A DNA stretch of 32,419 nt, from the NCBI GenBank assembly GCA_900317035.1, contig ONFC01000085.1, positions 1-32,419 on the forward strand, given 5' to 3'. The number at the start of each line of letters is the position of its first letter. Position 1 is the first letter of the stretch. The translations under genes were made by a program, and so were the position numbers. The stretch comes from an uncultured Eubacteriales bacterium (GTDB lineage Bacteria; Bacillota; Clostridia; Saccharofermentanales; Saccharofermentanaceae). The notes under the pieces are model-generated. The model had not been told where the DNA came from and ran no database searches. It was given only the letters and a program-made list of their open reading frames with translations. Below are positions 1 to 8,506 of this stretch, piece after piece.

Positions 1-699
1 CTGCTCGAACAGCGGGCGAGCGGAAATCCGGGTGGACTGAACCTTTCGTTCGAGGTGCGGGACGGTATCGTTTCCCACTGCGGTGAGACATACAGTGAGT
101 ATATGCTTTCGCCGTTCCGTGACAAGCCATCGGATTATCTGAATGATCCAAAGACGGCACTTCATTCTCTTCCTGCGACACTGGAAGGCTGTGTCGTCCG
201 TATCGCCGATAAGATCGCCTATATCGGAAGAGATATCGAGGACGCCTGTGAAGCAGGCATCATGGAGTTTGAGGATATTCCTGCTGCGATCCAGTCACAG
301 CTTGGCACGAATAATTCGCAGATCATTAATACCCTGGTCAGTGATCTGATCCATAACAGTCTGGACAAAGATGAGGTCCGTCTTTCGGATGAGGCCGGTC
401 AGGCGATGAAAGAACTTCTGGAGGAAAACGTGGCGCGTATCTATCGGTCCGAGAAGATCCGCCGGTACGAGAACTCCGTGAAGAATTCTCTGGAAGGCCT
501 TTTTGAAGCGCTGATGAGAGCTATGGCAGACCGTGAGAAGACCGCAAGATCGCAAAATTCCGTATACCAGGGTCTTCTGAAATTTGTGGCGGAGTATCCG
601 GACAAGAATACAAGTGATGTACAGATCGTTGTGGATTATATCGCCGGCATGACTGACTCTTATGCAACGTCCTGCTATGAGAAGATCTACTGGATCTGA
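1..699 (+). CDS. dGTPase-like HD-domain triphosphohydrolase, C-terminal part (cut by window start)
   Basis: The frame is open from the first base, so the true start and the metal-binding HD histidines lie outside the window. About 232 residues are visible. Near the start, residues LNLSFEVRDGIVSHCGE match the conserved segment after the HD core of dGTP triphosphohydrolase-like proteins. The later RIADKIAYIGRDIEDA matches their R-I-x-D-x-I-A-Y-x-x-x-D-I-x-D-A signature. Family members hydrolyse dNTPs to deoxynucleosides and triphosphate in the cytoplasm and so control dNTP pools. The stop lies 14 nt before the YfbR-type 5'-nucleotidase start, so the two HD enzymes probably share a transcript and a role in deoxynucleotide turnover. 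A GTG at 55 could be taken as a start, but the matching residues continue upstream of it. Substrate specificity cannot be told from this part. Confidence 0.8.
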   Translation: MLEQRASGNPGGLNLSFEVRDGIVSHCGETYSEYMLSPFRDKPSDYLNDPKTALHSLPATLEGCVVRIADKIAYIGRDIEDACEAGIMEFEDIPAAIQSQLGTNNSQIINTLVSDLIHNSLDKDEVRLSDEAGQAMKELLEENVARIYRSEKIRRYENSVKNSLEGLFEALMRAMADREKTARSQNSVYQGLLKFVAEYPDKNTSDVQIVVDYIAGMTDSYATSCYEKIYWI

Positions 700-713
700 A
701 AATGGGAGAAGAA

Positions 714-854
714 ATGGAAAAGAAAGAAGAATTATATAATTTCTACGCGATGCTGGATCGTATGCAGTATATCCAGGAATACCCGTCAGGAGAACCTGAA
801 AGAGCACAGCTTCGATGTGGCGGTCATTGCCCATTCGCTGGCACTTATTCATAA
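714..854 (+). pseudogene. yfbR 5' fragment, out of frame with the body of the gene
   Basis: An ATG at 714 follows a GGGAGAAG ribosome-binding site and begins MEKKEELYNFYAMLDRMQYIQ, which resembles the first helix of YfbR 5'-nucleotidases. After residue Q near 774 the family pattern expects about R-W-x-L-M-R-N-T. Here the sequence passes directly into bases that encode RNTRQEN in the next frame, so this frame runs through foreign codons to a TAA at 852. An upstream ATG at 702 is in frame but lies before the ribosome-binding site. The fragment is the genuine N-terminus of the gene whose body follows at 817-1308. It is not expected to make a functional product by itself. Confidence 0.6.
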
Positions 855-1308
855 TCACATCCTGAAAGAAGATCCGGTGGATCCTTTCCTGACAATGGGA
901 GAAGCGCTTTATCACGATGTGACGGAGATCATTACCGGCGACATGCCGACACCGATCAAGTACAAAAATGACGAGCTGAAGCACGCCTATAAAGAAGTGG
1001 AGGCGCAGGCGGCCGAGAATATCCTGTCTCTTCTTCCGGAACAGATAGAGGGAGAGTACAGAAATCTTCTTCTTCCGGATCTTTCCGATGAGAAACGCAA
1101 GCAGATCCACCGTCTGGTAAAAGCGGCAGACCGTCTCAGTGCGTATCTCAAATGCCTGATGGAAGAAAAAGCGGCCAATGACGAGTTCCACTCCGCAAAA
1201 GAGACGATCGAAAGATCGATCCACGATCTGAACTGTGAGGAAGCGGAATACTATCTGGCGCATTTTGTTCCGCCATATGGCATGACGCTCGATGAGATCA
1301 GCAGATAA
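817..1308 (+). CDS. yfbR: YfbR-type HD 5'-deoxynucleotidase, main body (frame-disrupted gene)
   Basis: YfbR removes the phosphate from deoxynucleoside 5'-monophosphates. The HD pattern is clear: the family-like stretch RNTRQENLKEHSFDVAVIAH, read in this frame from 775, carries the first histidines, and ALYHDVTEIITGDMPTPIKY carries the metal-binding HD and the substrate loop. The GTG at 817 is only the first start-like codon in this frame. The conserved RQENLKEHS lies upstream of it, so the real protein must begin at 714 and cross a frame break near 775. Without the N-terminal helix and the EHS histidine, a product started at 817 would probably be inactive. The gene sits between the dGTPase-like gene and a surface glucosaminidase whose ATG follows after 9 nt. 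Confidence 0.75.
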   Translation: MAVIAHSLALIHNHILKEDPVDPFLTMGEALYHDVTEIITGDMPTPIKYKNDELKHAYKEVEAQAAENILSLLPEQIEGEYRNLLLPDLSDEKRKQIHRLVKAADRLSAYLKCLMEEKAANDEFHSAKETIERSIHDLNCEEAEYYLAHFVPPYGMTLDEISR

Positions 1309-1317
1309 AGGGAAACG

Positions 1318-3873
1318 ATGGGAGATAAACTTCGAAAAGTATATATCATTCTTGCGGCGGTTTCCGGCCTGATTGGCCTGATCGTGATCCTTATCGTCGG
1401 CGGGACGCTTCTAAGCGTGGACAGATCTTCGGATCTTTCGCAAAATGCGAAGGATACGATGTATCGTGCTGCTGTCCTGACCGGGACGGAGGATACACTT
1501 CCGGTATGGCAGAGAGAGATTGAGCAGGGACACCTGAGTGTTGCCGACTATGTGGAAAACCAGTTTACGGCGCATCCGTATCTCCTTTCCGGAAAAGATG
1601 ACAGTGCTTTTGCATCGGATCTGGCATGCGTGGCATATAACGATGCATTTAAGACCGAAAAGATCGGTGAGATGCTCAATGGCGGTTCGAGAAGATATGT
1701 TATTGAAAAGATCTTAAGCGAAGTAGATCTTTCTTATACACCCGTTAATGGTTTTTCGGATCCGGTAGGCACACAGTGCGGCAGGATCGAGATAAAAAGC
1801 CCGCTGGAAAACGAAGAGGGATATGCTTTCGGAATCCGCAGGATCGAGGGAAATATGCAGGTCGAGGGAAGCGAGATGCGAACGGATTTCTTCGTGGATC
1901 AGTCGCTGCGTCCCGGAGAGATCTATGTTCCTCAGGTTTCCGGACAGGTGGACTTCACGATGGAGTGGGATACGCTCGGAGAGATACCGGGGGATCATGA
2001 TGTGGTTATTCTTCTTCGCACTTCCGACGGAAGAGGAAGCGTTCTTACCGGTGGAAAGGTGAATATTCCCGACTTTGTTTCACTTCAAAATGATACTGTC
2101 GTTTCCTCGTGTATTCAGATGGGAAATCAGGAAGCCTGGTATTCTCTGGATGCGCAGGACAGGGATCTCTATGTCAATCTGGTCGAAGCTTCTTCCGATG
2201 TAGCGGTCACTCTTTATGACCGCTATGGATTAGAGGTAGGAAAGAACGATCTTCCCGATGTGGATTTTGAGACGCTCCGGTCGAAAAAACAGGAGACGGC
2301 AGCGGAACAGAGTGATGATGAAATCGAAGGAACCGCCGGAAACGCATTTTTCGTCCGTGTCCAGAGAAGTGCGAATGCCTCGCCCTCTGTTGCCGAGATC
2401 TCATATGTCCTTGTACAGTCTAAAGAAGTCGGAAAGACCGATGAAACAGGGTATCTTGCCATCGTAAGTGATGAGGGGATCGTTCCGACGCCAAGACCGA
2501 CCGGCGCGGTTTCCGATGCCGAGAAAGAAAAGATCGTAACATGTAAAGACGAACGCGGAGCTACGGTCGAGCTGACACGGGCAAGTATTAACTTTCTTCC
2601 GCTGAATGCATATCTTACGGAACTTTCTTTTTCAGATGGCCAAAACGAACCGCTTGCGATCTATCCGGAATTCGATATGAATACCTTTGACTATTCACTG
2701 GTGGGGGATTCTTTCTCCGATGTCAGTCTGAAATATACTGCGGTGGAAGGATATGCGGCAAATATTCTTATGACGAATGCCACGAATATGCTTTCCCCCG
2801 GTGCTGTAGGCGACACTGTGGCGATCCAGCAGGGCGAGAACGAGCTGAAAGTACAGGTCAGCTCGCTCGACGGGACGACCCGGACGTATACGCTGTATCT
2901 TCTGAACGGGCAGGATTCAAAGGGGTTCCGAAAGAATACGCTTTCCCAGTTCCCGGCGTCGTATGCCGATGGCCTGTGGCTTCTTCACTGCCTGCACCCG
3001 AATTACCGGTTTGAGGCATATCAGACAGGTCTTAGCTTCGAAGAAGTCCTGAATAACGAGGACCATGTGGACAGAAGCCTTATCAGTTCGACGTATAATC
3101 CGGACTGGGTCAAGCCCGGAAGCCCGGTATATGACGGAAAAAGCTGGAAAGCGGCAAAGAGAGAAGTCGTCGCCTATTTCCTTGATCCGAGAAACTTCCT
3201 GACACCGGATGGCATCTTCCAGTTTGAGAAACTCTCTTTCGATGAGACAGCACATACTCCGGAAGGTATCTCGGCGATGGTGAAGAATTCGTTTATGGCG
3301 GAAACTGACCCGGATTATGTATCGATCCTTCTCAAGGCCGGAAAACAGTCGGGAGTTTCTCCGTATTTCCTTACCAGCCGTATTCTTCAGGAGATGGGAA
3401 GAAACGGAGAGTCCAAGCTGTGTCATGGAACCCTGGACGGATATGAAGGATATTTTAACTTCTATAACATCGGGTCCACGCCGAATCCGAGCGTCAAGGA
3501 CGGAGCGCTGATCAATGGCGCGAAGTATGCGAAGTACGGTTCCAAACCGGATGAAAAGAAGATCACTCCGGATGAGGAAGCGCTGCTTCTTCCGTGGACG
3601 ACTCCGGAAAAAGCGATCTGCGGAGGCGCACTCTGGATCGCTAAGAGTTATATCGAAATCGGACAAAATACTCTCTATTTCCAGAAATTCGATATTCTGG
3701 ATAATGAGGATGGCATGTATAAGCATCAGTACGCGCAGAATATCGCTATGGCGAGCAACGAAGGAACGCGTTATTACACCGCATATGCTTCCCAGGATAT
3801 GCTCGACGGATCTTTCGTATTCATTATTCCTGTTTATGAAGAAATGCCGAAGGATTATGGAATGTCACTTTAA
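1318..3873 (+). CDS. Membrane-anchored N-acetylglucosaminidase (GH73-like) with cadherin-like domain
   Basis: This 851-residue protein has an N-terminal membrane segment (about residues 8-32, no clear lipobox) and then a long extracellular part. Residues 33-430 are not recognised. Residues about 430-532 (LTELSFSDG, then FDMNTFDYSLV and TRTYTLYL) match the cadherin-like beta-sandwich PF12733. Residues about 537-850 resemble the clostridial endo-beta-N-acetylglucosaminidase family: FPASYADGLWLLHCLHPNYRF, a W-x-x-A-x-x-x-V-x-Y-x-x-D-P-R-N-F-L segment and GIFQFEKL. The probable catalytic Glu is E692 in SRILQEMGRNG. Members cleave peptidoglycan glycan strands during growth or daughter-cell separation. 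The start follows AGGGAAACG. It is 9 nt after yfbR, suggesting co-transcription, while the next surface gene has its own promoter. The GH73-like assignment is by motif only. Confidence 0.75.
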   Translation: MGDKLRKVYIILAAVSGLIGLIVILIVGGTLLSVDRSSDLSQNAKDTMYRAAVLTGTEDTLPVWQREIEQGHLSVADYVENQFTAHPYLLSGKDDSAFASDLACVAYNDAFKTEKIGEMLNGGSRRYVIEKILSEVDLSYTPVNGFSDPVGTQCGRIEIKSPLENEEGYAFGIRRIEGNMQVEGSEMRTDFFVDQSLRPGEIYVPQVSGQVDFTMEWDTLGEIPGDHDVVILLRTSDGRGSVLTGGKVNIPDFVSLQNDTVVSSCIQMGNQEAWYSLDAQDRDLYVNLVEASSDVAVTLYDRYGLEVGKNDLPDVDFETLRSKKQETAAEQSDDEIEGTAGNAFFVRVQRSANASPSVAEISYVLVQSKEVGKTDETGYLAIVSDEGIVPTPRPTGAVSDAEKEKIVTCKDERGATVELTRASINFLPLNAYLTELSFSDGQNEPLAIYPEFDMNTFDYSLVGDSFSDVSLKYTAVEGYAANILMTNATNMLSPGAVGDTVAIQQGENELKVQVSSLDGTTRTYTLYLLNGQDSKGFRKNTLSQFPASYADGLWLLHCLHPNYRFEAYQTGLSFEEVLNNEDHVDRSLISSTYNPDWVKPGSPVYDGKSWKAAKREVVAYFLDPRNFLTPDGIFQFEKLSFDETAHTPEGISAMVKNSFMAETDPDYVSILLKAGKQSGVSPYFLTSRILQEMGRNGESKLCHGTLDGYEGYFNFYNIGSTPNPSVKDGALINGAKYAKYGSKPDEKKITPDEEALLLPWTTPEKAICGGALWIAKSYIEIGQNTLYFQKFDILDNEDGMYKHQYAQNIAMASNEGTRYYTAYASQDMLDGSFVFIIPVYEEMPKDYGMSL

Positions 3874-3878
3874 TTTGA

Positions 3879-3907
3879 TTGCCATTCATACCTATATCCT
3901 TTATAAT
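3879..3907 (+). promoter_or_regulatory. Sigma-A-type promoter for the cadherin-like/gtrA/folC/thrC operon
   Basis: TTGCCA at 3879-3884, a 17-nt spacer and TATAAT at 3902-3907 give a near-consensus housekeeping promoter. It starts just after the glucosaminidase stop. The predicted start of transcription is near 3914, leaving a leader of about 38 nt before the ATG at 3952. Confidence 0.65.
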
Positions 3908-3951
3908 GCAGGCACAAGAAACACATTTAGAATCAGGAACCAAAATATAAA

Positions 3952-4176
3952 ATGAGAAAATACGTGCGTAAGATATGTGTGTCTGTCTTATTGCCGCTGC
4001 TTGTTTCAGTAGCGGTCGTATTCTCTTTTGCAGCTTATAAGCGGGCAGCAGGCGGTGTTACCGTCAATCTCGCATTTAGAGAATCTTCTTCCCGGACCGG
4101 TGAGGTCGTATGGATCTCGGAGAGGATCTGGAAGGATTTAAACTGGAAAAAGAGCAGCCGGAGGGAGAGGCGCTGA
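3952..4176 (+). pseudogene. 5' fragment of the cadherin-like surface protein gene (signal peptide and first strands)
   Basis: The ATG at 3952 begins a classic export signal: MRKYVRKICVS, a hydrophobic core LLPLLVSVAVVFSFAAY, and then GGVTVNLAFRESSSRTGEV, which looks like the first strands of a beta-sandwich. After GEVV (about 4107) this frame turns into a basic stretch (WKKSSRRERR) that ends at 4176. The overlapping frame from 4110 continues as DLGEDLEGFKLEKEQ and carries the rest of the protein. Supplying one base near 4107-4112 would join the two into one exported protein of about 460 residues. I read this as the true N-terminus of the following gene. Confidence 0.6.
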
Positions 4177-5345
4177 TCCGCTTTTCTGCCGTGAATGAAG
4201 AAGCCGAGGCCAGCATCATGCAAGGCGCGACGGAAAATGAAAAGAAAGATCCCACTTCCAAGCCTACCGATACAGAGCCTGTCTTTTCATCGGATTCGCC
4301 GATCACCGTAGCCACGCTCCGGTTCCGTATCAGCGACCAGGCAAGAGGTGAGGTCAAGGCATGGCTGGGCACGATCTCCGGACTTCGTGACAGTTCTCTG
4401 GAGAATGTAGTTGCCGGAACCGGAACCGGCGGATCTGTGATCGTGCAGGCGATGACATCGTCTGATGCGACGCTCTCCGCACTATCTGTTGGCTCCTTTG
4501 ATCTGGAACCGGCATTTGATCCTGGTATCTTCGAATACTCCATTACCGTATCCAAGAATATTACCGACGTGGCAGTCACCGGAGTGGCATATAACGTCAA
4601 ATCCACAGTCACCGTTGAAGGCGGCTCGGATCTTCAGATCGGCAATAATACCGTGCTCGTAAAAGTCGTGGCGGAAGACGGGGAAGCCGTCAATGTCTAT
4701 ACGATCAACATCTACAGAAGTGACTCCCTGCTGGTTGAAGGAATCGAGCTGGAGGACAGCGACGGCAAGATCTTCGAGTTTATCCAGCTTCCGGACTCCC
4801 TGACGATCCCGGCGAACTTTTACCAGTCCACCTGCATGGTGAACGGAAAAGAAGTGCCGTGTTTCCGCAGAGACGGCGTGCTCAGCGTTCTGATCTATGT
4901 TTGCACGCAGGGAGAAGAGCCGGGGCTCTATGTCTATAATCAGGAGACGGGCACTATGCGCCGTTACGAACCGGGCAAGATGCTCCTTCGATCATCCCTG
5001 ATCCTTACTGTTGCGGAAAAACCGATGGATGTGATCGTTCCGGAGGGCTTTACTTCGACAATGATCGCTTATGGTTCGACGGAGATCGAGGGATATGTCT
5101 CAAAAGACGGATCGACGAAGATCGCGTATCTGAAGTCGGAAGACGGATCTGCCAGATTCTACGTGATCGACTCGGCAGAGAAGGATTTCTATCCTTATAA
5201 AGCTCCGAGCACCCATAGAAACCTGTTTTTGTATTTGTTCATTATATGTGCTAGTATAGCAGTGGTTGAAGCCCTGATCATTGGCATCCTCTTCTACAGA
5301 AGGAGGATCTCGTACCGCCGTCAGGTCAAACCAAGGAGAGTCTAA
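4110..5345 (+). CDS. Cadherin-like (PF12733) surface protein with C-terminal membrane anchor; N-terminus displaced by a frame break
   Basis: 411 residues are read in this frame. Residues 1-115 form part of an acidic, Ser/Thr-rich beta-strand region that may be cohesin-like (weak). Residues about 120-205 match a cadherin-like beta-sandwich PF12733: ATLSALSVGSFDLEPAFDPG, FEYSITV, then a VNVYTINIY end strand. Residues about 206-365 are unrecognised. Residues 370-397 form one membrane segment, followed by a basic tail (RRRISYRRQVKPRRV), so the bulk should lie outside the cell. The ATG at 4110 lacks a ribosome-binding site and would give no signal peptide; the signal lies in the other frame at 3952. 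The gene shares the PF12733 fold with the glucosaminidase upstream, suggesting a common wall-associated role. Its TAA overlaps the next ATG by one base (TAATG), which indicates coupling to the GtrA-like gene. Confidence 0.65.
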   Translation: MDLGEDLEGFKLEKEQPEGEALIRFSAVNEEAEASIMQGATENEKKDPTSKPTDTEPVFSSDSPITVATLRFRISDQARGEVKAWLGTISGLRDSSLENVVAGTGTGGSVIVQAMTSSDATLSALSVGSFDLEPAFDPGIFEYSITVSKNITDVAVTGVAYNVKSTVTVEGGSDLQIGNNTVLVKVVAEDGEAVNVYTINIYRSDSLLVEGIELEDSDGKIFEFIQLPDSLTIPANFYQSTCMVNGKEVPCFRRDGVLSVLIYVCTQGEEPGLYVYNQETGTMRRYEPGKMLLRSSLILTVAEKPMDVIVPEGFTSTMIAYGSTEIEGYVSKDGSTKIAYLKSEDGSARFYVIDSAEKDFYPYKAPSTHRNLFLYLFIICASIAVVEALIIGILFYRRRISYRRQVKPRRV

Positions 5346-5926
5346 TGAGCACAAAAGAACAGCCTTCCGGGCTGAAAAAACTGATGCAGAATGAGAAATT
5401 CCGGGAGATCTTCTGGTATTTCGTATTCGGTGTACTTACCACGATCGTTAACCTGATCGCCTTTGCGGTCCTCAGAGAGGCCTTTAAAGTAAAATGGCCG
5501 GTCACGATCGGTAAATGGAGCTTCGATCTCTTCGTTACGTTTATCAATGCGATCGCCTGGGTAGTCGCGGTCGTGTTCGCTTATGTCACGAACAAGCTCT
5601 TCGTCTTCCATACGAAAGGAAACGTCAAGAAAGAGTTCATCAGCTTTGTGGCGGCGCGTCTGTTTACTTTCTTTGCTTTCGAACTCGGTCTGTTCTCCCT
5701 GTCCGTTATGGTCATGGAGAATGCCTGCAATATGCCGAAGGACGATATCCTGATCAGCATCTTCGGTATCGATATTGCCAATATTTACCTCGTCAAGCTC
5801 TTTATAGCAGTCTTCGTCGTAATCGCCAACTATATTTTCAGTAAACTCTTCATCTTCAAGAAGAAGGAGAGCAGCGATGAGGAAGAGCCTGCCGCCGAAC
5901 CGGAGAAGAGCGAAGCAGGAGAATAA
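5345..5926 (+). CDS. GtrA-family membrane protein
   Basis: This 193-residue protein has four hydrophobic segments (about residues 22-45, 60-83, 95-118 and 143-167). FWYFVFGVLTTIVNLIAFAV and FVTFINAIAWVVAVVFAYVTNKLFVF match the start of the GtrA family (PF04138), and ANYIFSKLFIF matches its end. Known members are linked to moving polyprenyl-linked sugars across the membrane for surface polysaccharide modification, although no such cluster is present here. The tail is a short acidic stretch rich in Glu and Pro (about residues 174-193). The start is coupled to the preceding gene through TAATG, and folC follows after 12 nt. The family call is firm; the substrate is unknown. Confidence 0.85.
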   Translation: MSTKEQPSGLKKLMQNEKFREIFWYFVFGVLTTIVNLIAFAVLREAFKVKWPVTIGKWSFDLFVTFINAIAWVVAVVFAYVTNKLFVFHTKGNVKKEFISFVAARLFTFFAFELGLFSLSVMVMENACNMPKDDILISIFGIDIANIYLVKLFIAVFVVIANYIFSKLFIFKKKESSDEEEPAAEPEKSEAGE

Positions 5927-5938
5927 CAGGAGCCTACC

Positions 5939-7372
5939 ATGATCGATCAAAACGCTCCGGAATTCCTTCAGACAGCTAATAAATTCGGAATTAAACTCGG
6001 GCTTGATAGGATGGAGGGTCTTCTTGAGAAGCTTTCTCATCCCGAAAAGCACCTGTCCGTCATCCATATTGCCGGAACCAACGGAAAAGGTTCCGTTTCC
6101 TCCTACTGTGCCTCGATGCTCGCGTGGGACGGAAAACGCGTCGGGCTTTATACCTCGCCGTTTCTGGAGAGATTTTCCGAGAGGATCCGTATCCTCGATG
6201 GAAGAGAGGGACTCCTTTCCTGGGAAAAAGACGATACGTACGGTGAGATCGACGGAGAATCCCTGAAACGCCTCTCGGATCTGGTTGAGAGCAAGGTCGG
6301 GGAGATGCTCTCGGAGGGGCAGGAGCACCCGACGGAATTTGAACTTGTCACCGCGGTGGCATTCCTCTATTTTGCCGAGCAGAAATGTGACGCAGTTGTC
6401 CTGGAGACCGGACTCGGCGGAAGGCTTGACTCGACGAATGTGATCAAAAAGCCTCAGGCCTGCATCATTACCGCACTGGGATATGACCATACCGACAGGC
6501 TCGGCGACACTCTCGGGAAGATCGCATCTGAAAAAGGCGGCATTATCAAGGAAGGCGTCCCGGTATTCGCGATGGATACGCATCAGCGGGAAGTACCAAA
6601 CAGTGATGCGGAAGAAGCTGCGCAGGTCCTTGAAAATATAGCAAAAGAAAAACATGCGCAATTAACGTGGCTCCGAAGAGACGAAGCCGTAAGATCCAGC
6701 CAGAACCTGCGGGGACAGTGCTTTTCGTTCAGAAATAAGAATTACCGCATCCGTATGCATGGCAGCTATCAGCTGGAGAATGCATCCCTGGCGCTTCTTG
6801 CCATGGAGAATTTCGTGTCGCAGGAAGCAAGACAGGAAGGGATCTCCCATGTGCTCTGGAAAGGCCGTCTCGAGGCGATCTGCCAGGATCCGCCGGTGAT
6901 CCTCGACGGGGCGCACAATCCCCAGGGAGTGACGTCGTTCGTGGCATTTCTGGAGGAAATGGAAGTCCTTCAGAATGAAAACCCGTGTGAAGTGATCATG
7001 GGCGTGATGGCCGACAAGGATGTCACGAGGATGCTGGATATCCTTTCTGACCGCTGGTGTGTGCCGCTCGGACGGATCACGCTGGTCACGCCAAACCAGA
7101 AACGCGCCATGCCGGCAGCGGAACTTCGTAACGCATGGGATGAGGCGCTGAGACGAAGCACAGAGTTTTACAATTTGGAATCGTGTATGTATAATGCTAG
7201 AGAAAAACTGATCGCAGTCAATGATGTCGAGACGGCATGCAGAAATGCGGTTGCCCGTGCGGTCAGAAATCACGCCCCGATTTACATGATCGGATCGCTC
7301 TACCTTCTCGGTGAGGCCAGAGGCGTGATCGAGGAAGAACTTAGGAGAAACCGTCTTCTTCGGGATAAATAA
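5939..7372 (+). CDS. folC: Bifunctional folylpolyglutamate/dihydrofolate synthase family protein
   Basis: FolC adds glutamates to folates (and in some bacteria makes dihydrofolate from dihydropteroate) using ATP. The 477-residue length fits, being slightly long. The family P-loop GTNGKGSV is at residues 46-53, and TSPFLERFSERIRI is the usual segment after it. ETGLGGRLDSTNVI, ALGYDHTDRLGDT and IASEKGGIIKEGVPVF are conserved family blocks. ILDGAHNPQG marks the C-terminal ligase domain. The start follows AGGAG. It lies 12 nt after the GtrA-like gene and 23 nt before the TPR gene, so it is probably read from the promoter at 3879. The neighbours give no folate context, so it seems to be a housekeeping gene in a mixed operon. 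Confidence 0.93.
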   Translation: MIDQNAPEFLQTANKFGIKLGLDRMEGLLEKLSHPEKHLSVIHIAGTNGKGSVSSYCASMLAWDGKRVGLYTSPFLERFSERIRILDGREGLLSWEKDDTYGEIDGESLKRLSDLVESKVGEMLSEGQEHPTEFELVTAVAFLYFAEQKCDAVVLETGLGGRLDSTNVIKKPQACIITALGYDHTDRLGDTLGKIASEKGGIIKEGVPVFAMDTHQREVPNSDAEEAAQVLENIAKEKHAQLTWLRRDEAVRSSQNLRGQCFSFRNKNYRIRMHGSYQLENASLALLAMENFVSQEARQEGISHVLWKGRLEAICQDPPVILDGAHNPQGVTSFVAFLEEMEVLQNENPCEVIMGVMADKDVTRMLDILSDRWCVPLGRITLVTPNQKRAMPAAELRNAWDEALRRSTEFYNLESCMYNAREKLIAVNDVETACRNAVARAVRNHAPIYMIGSLYLLGEARGVIEEELRRNRLLRDK

Positions 7373-7395
7373 GGAAAAAGAACAGGAACGCGCAT

Positions 7396-8451
7396 ATGGA
7401 TTGGAAAACTGCAGGAAAGACTATACCTGAGATCACGACAAGAGACCTGGTAGTATTCCGTCTTCCGCCGGAAGAATCGGAACAGCTGGCCCGTCAGTAT
7501 AACCGTGCGCTCTCGAATATGAACAGTGATGGCGCGGATGTTGCCATTATTTCTCTGAAAAAGATCATTACAGAGTACCCGACCTGGGGCGAGCCTTCGC
7601 TTCTTTTCGGTATCTGTGTCGCCCAGTGCGAAGAATATCACCGTGCACTCAAGTGCTTCGAACATGCGCTGACATGCGGACTTCATTCCCAGCAGATGAC
7701 GGAGCTCGCGCAGTATTGCCTGGCGCAGGCGAAAGTCGAATATGAGCAGGCACAGGCGATCGCAGAAGCGACCCCGGAAGAATCTCCGCTCAAAGCACTG
7801 TCCTCGGCAATCACCCGCCAGGAGTCACCGATGGTGGCAGAAAGTGAAAACAGAGAGAGGATCCATGTACAGGCACCGATCTTGATCAAGGCACCGAAAA
7901 AGCCGAGAAAGAGAAGGATCGCGACGGAAAAAGAGATCCGCGATGCACTGGCACAGTCCACCTCTTCGAATGGTGAGATCCCGGATGAAGCGATCAATGT
8001 AGAGTTTCCGAAGACTCCTGCCGAGAAGATGCGGATGACCGCGATCGCGCTCGGTGCGATCGTCCTGATCGCAGGACTCGTTCTTCTTACGGTTTTCGTG
8101 ATCCTCCCGGCGGTAAAGAAAGCCACCGCGAAGAGCAAGGATGCGGAGAAGGTCGAATTCCTCGAGAAAAAACTTGAGGAAAATGCAGGAGATCCGGAGA
8201 TTGCAGCAATCATCGCCGCATATAACAGTGCTTTTGCAGAAGACGGAGCAAGCGTAAGCACTCCGGCGACCATCGAAGAAACCGCGGATGCCTCCACGGA
8301 AAGTGCGACGGAACAGGCGACGGACACGACCCCGACAACGGAGTCTGTAGCGCAGACAGATACAGCCGCGGAAACTCAGGCAGAGACTGCTTCGGATACA
8401 CAGCCGGAAGGAACCGCGGATACACAGGCGGAGACCGCTTCGGAAACGTGA
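7396..8451 (+). CDS. TPR-like protein with one membrane segment and Thr/Glu/Ala-rich tail
   Basis: I do not recognise a named family for this 351-residue protein. Residues about 30-125 form helical TPR-like repeats (for example GADVAIISLKKIITEYPTWGE, then YHRALKCFEHAL). Residues about 125-205 are charged and include a basic patch KKPRKRR. One membrane segment (about residues 212-234, ALGAIVLIAGLVLLTVFVI) has no signal peptide before it, so the TPR part should be inside the cell. The segment is followed by a helical stretch and a tail (about residues 285-351) of Thr, Glu, Ala and Gln that would lie outside. The tail contains a 48-nt tandem repeat. The gene lies between folC and thrC in the same direction with short gaps. 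The topology resembles a membrane-tethered adaptor; function is unknown. Confidence 0.75.
   Translation: MDWKTAGKTIPEITTRDLVVFRLPPEESEQLARQYNRALSNMNSDGADVAIISLKKIITEYPTWGEPSLLFGICVAQCEEYHRALKCFEHALTCGLHSQQMTELAQYCLAQAKVEYEQAQAIAEATPEESPLKALSSAITRQESPMVAESENRERIHVQAPILIKAPKKPRKRRIATEKEIRDALAQSTSSNGEIPDEAINVEFPKTPAEKMRMTAIALGAIVLIAGLVLLTVFVILPAVKKATAKSKDAEKVEFLEKKLEENAGDPEIAAIIAAYNSAFAEDGASVSTPATIEETADASTESATEQATDTTPTTESVAQTDTAAETQAETASDTQPEGTADTQAETASET
8374..8447 (+). repeat. 48-bp in-frame tandem repeat (about 1.5 copies) in the TPR protein tail
   Basis: The segment from 8374 returns from 8422 with few changes, 48 nt (16 codons) later, encoding TQAETASDTQPEGTAD and then TQAETASET. The multiple-of-three unit allows length change without breaking the frame. 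Confidence 0.65.
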
Positions 8452-8506
8452 GCCGGAAGCATAAACACATAAAGATACGAGATATAAGTGAAGGAGATAA
8501 CCATCC

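Noticed and set aside
295-1263. Long open frame on the minus strand opposite the dGTPase-like gene and yfbR
   Set aside because: Its protein has no recognisable motif and mirrors the codons of two clearly recognised plus-strand genes.
5342-6661. 439-codon open frame on the minus strand opposite gtrA and folC
   Set aside because: The plus strand encodes complete, motif-rich GtrA and FolC proteins; the antisense product is unlike any family and has no ribosome-binding site that I can see.
8374-8450. Possible CRISPR-like or non-coding repeat array
   Set aside because: Only about 1.5 units, in frame and coding for a Thr/Glu-rich protein tail.
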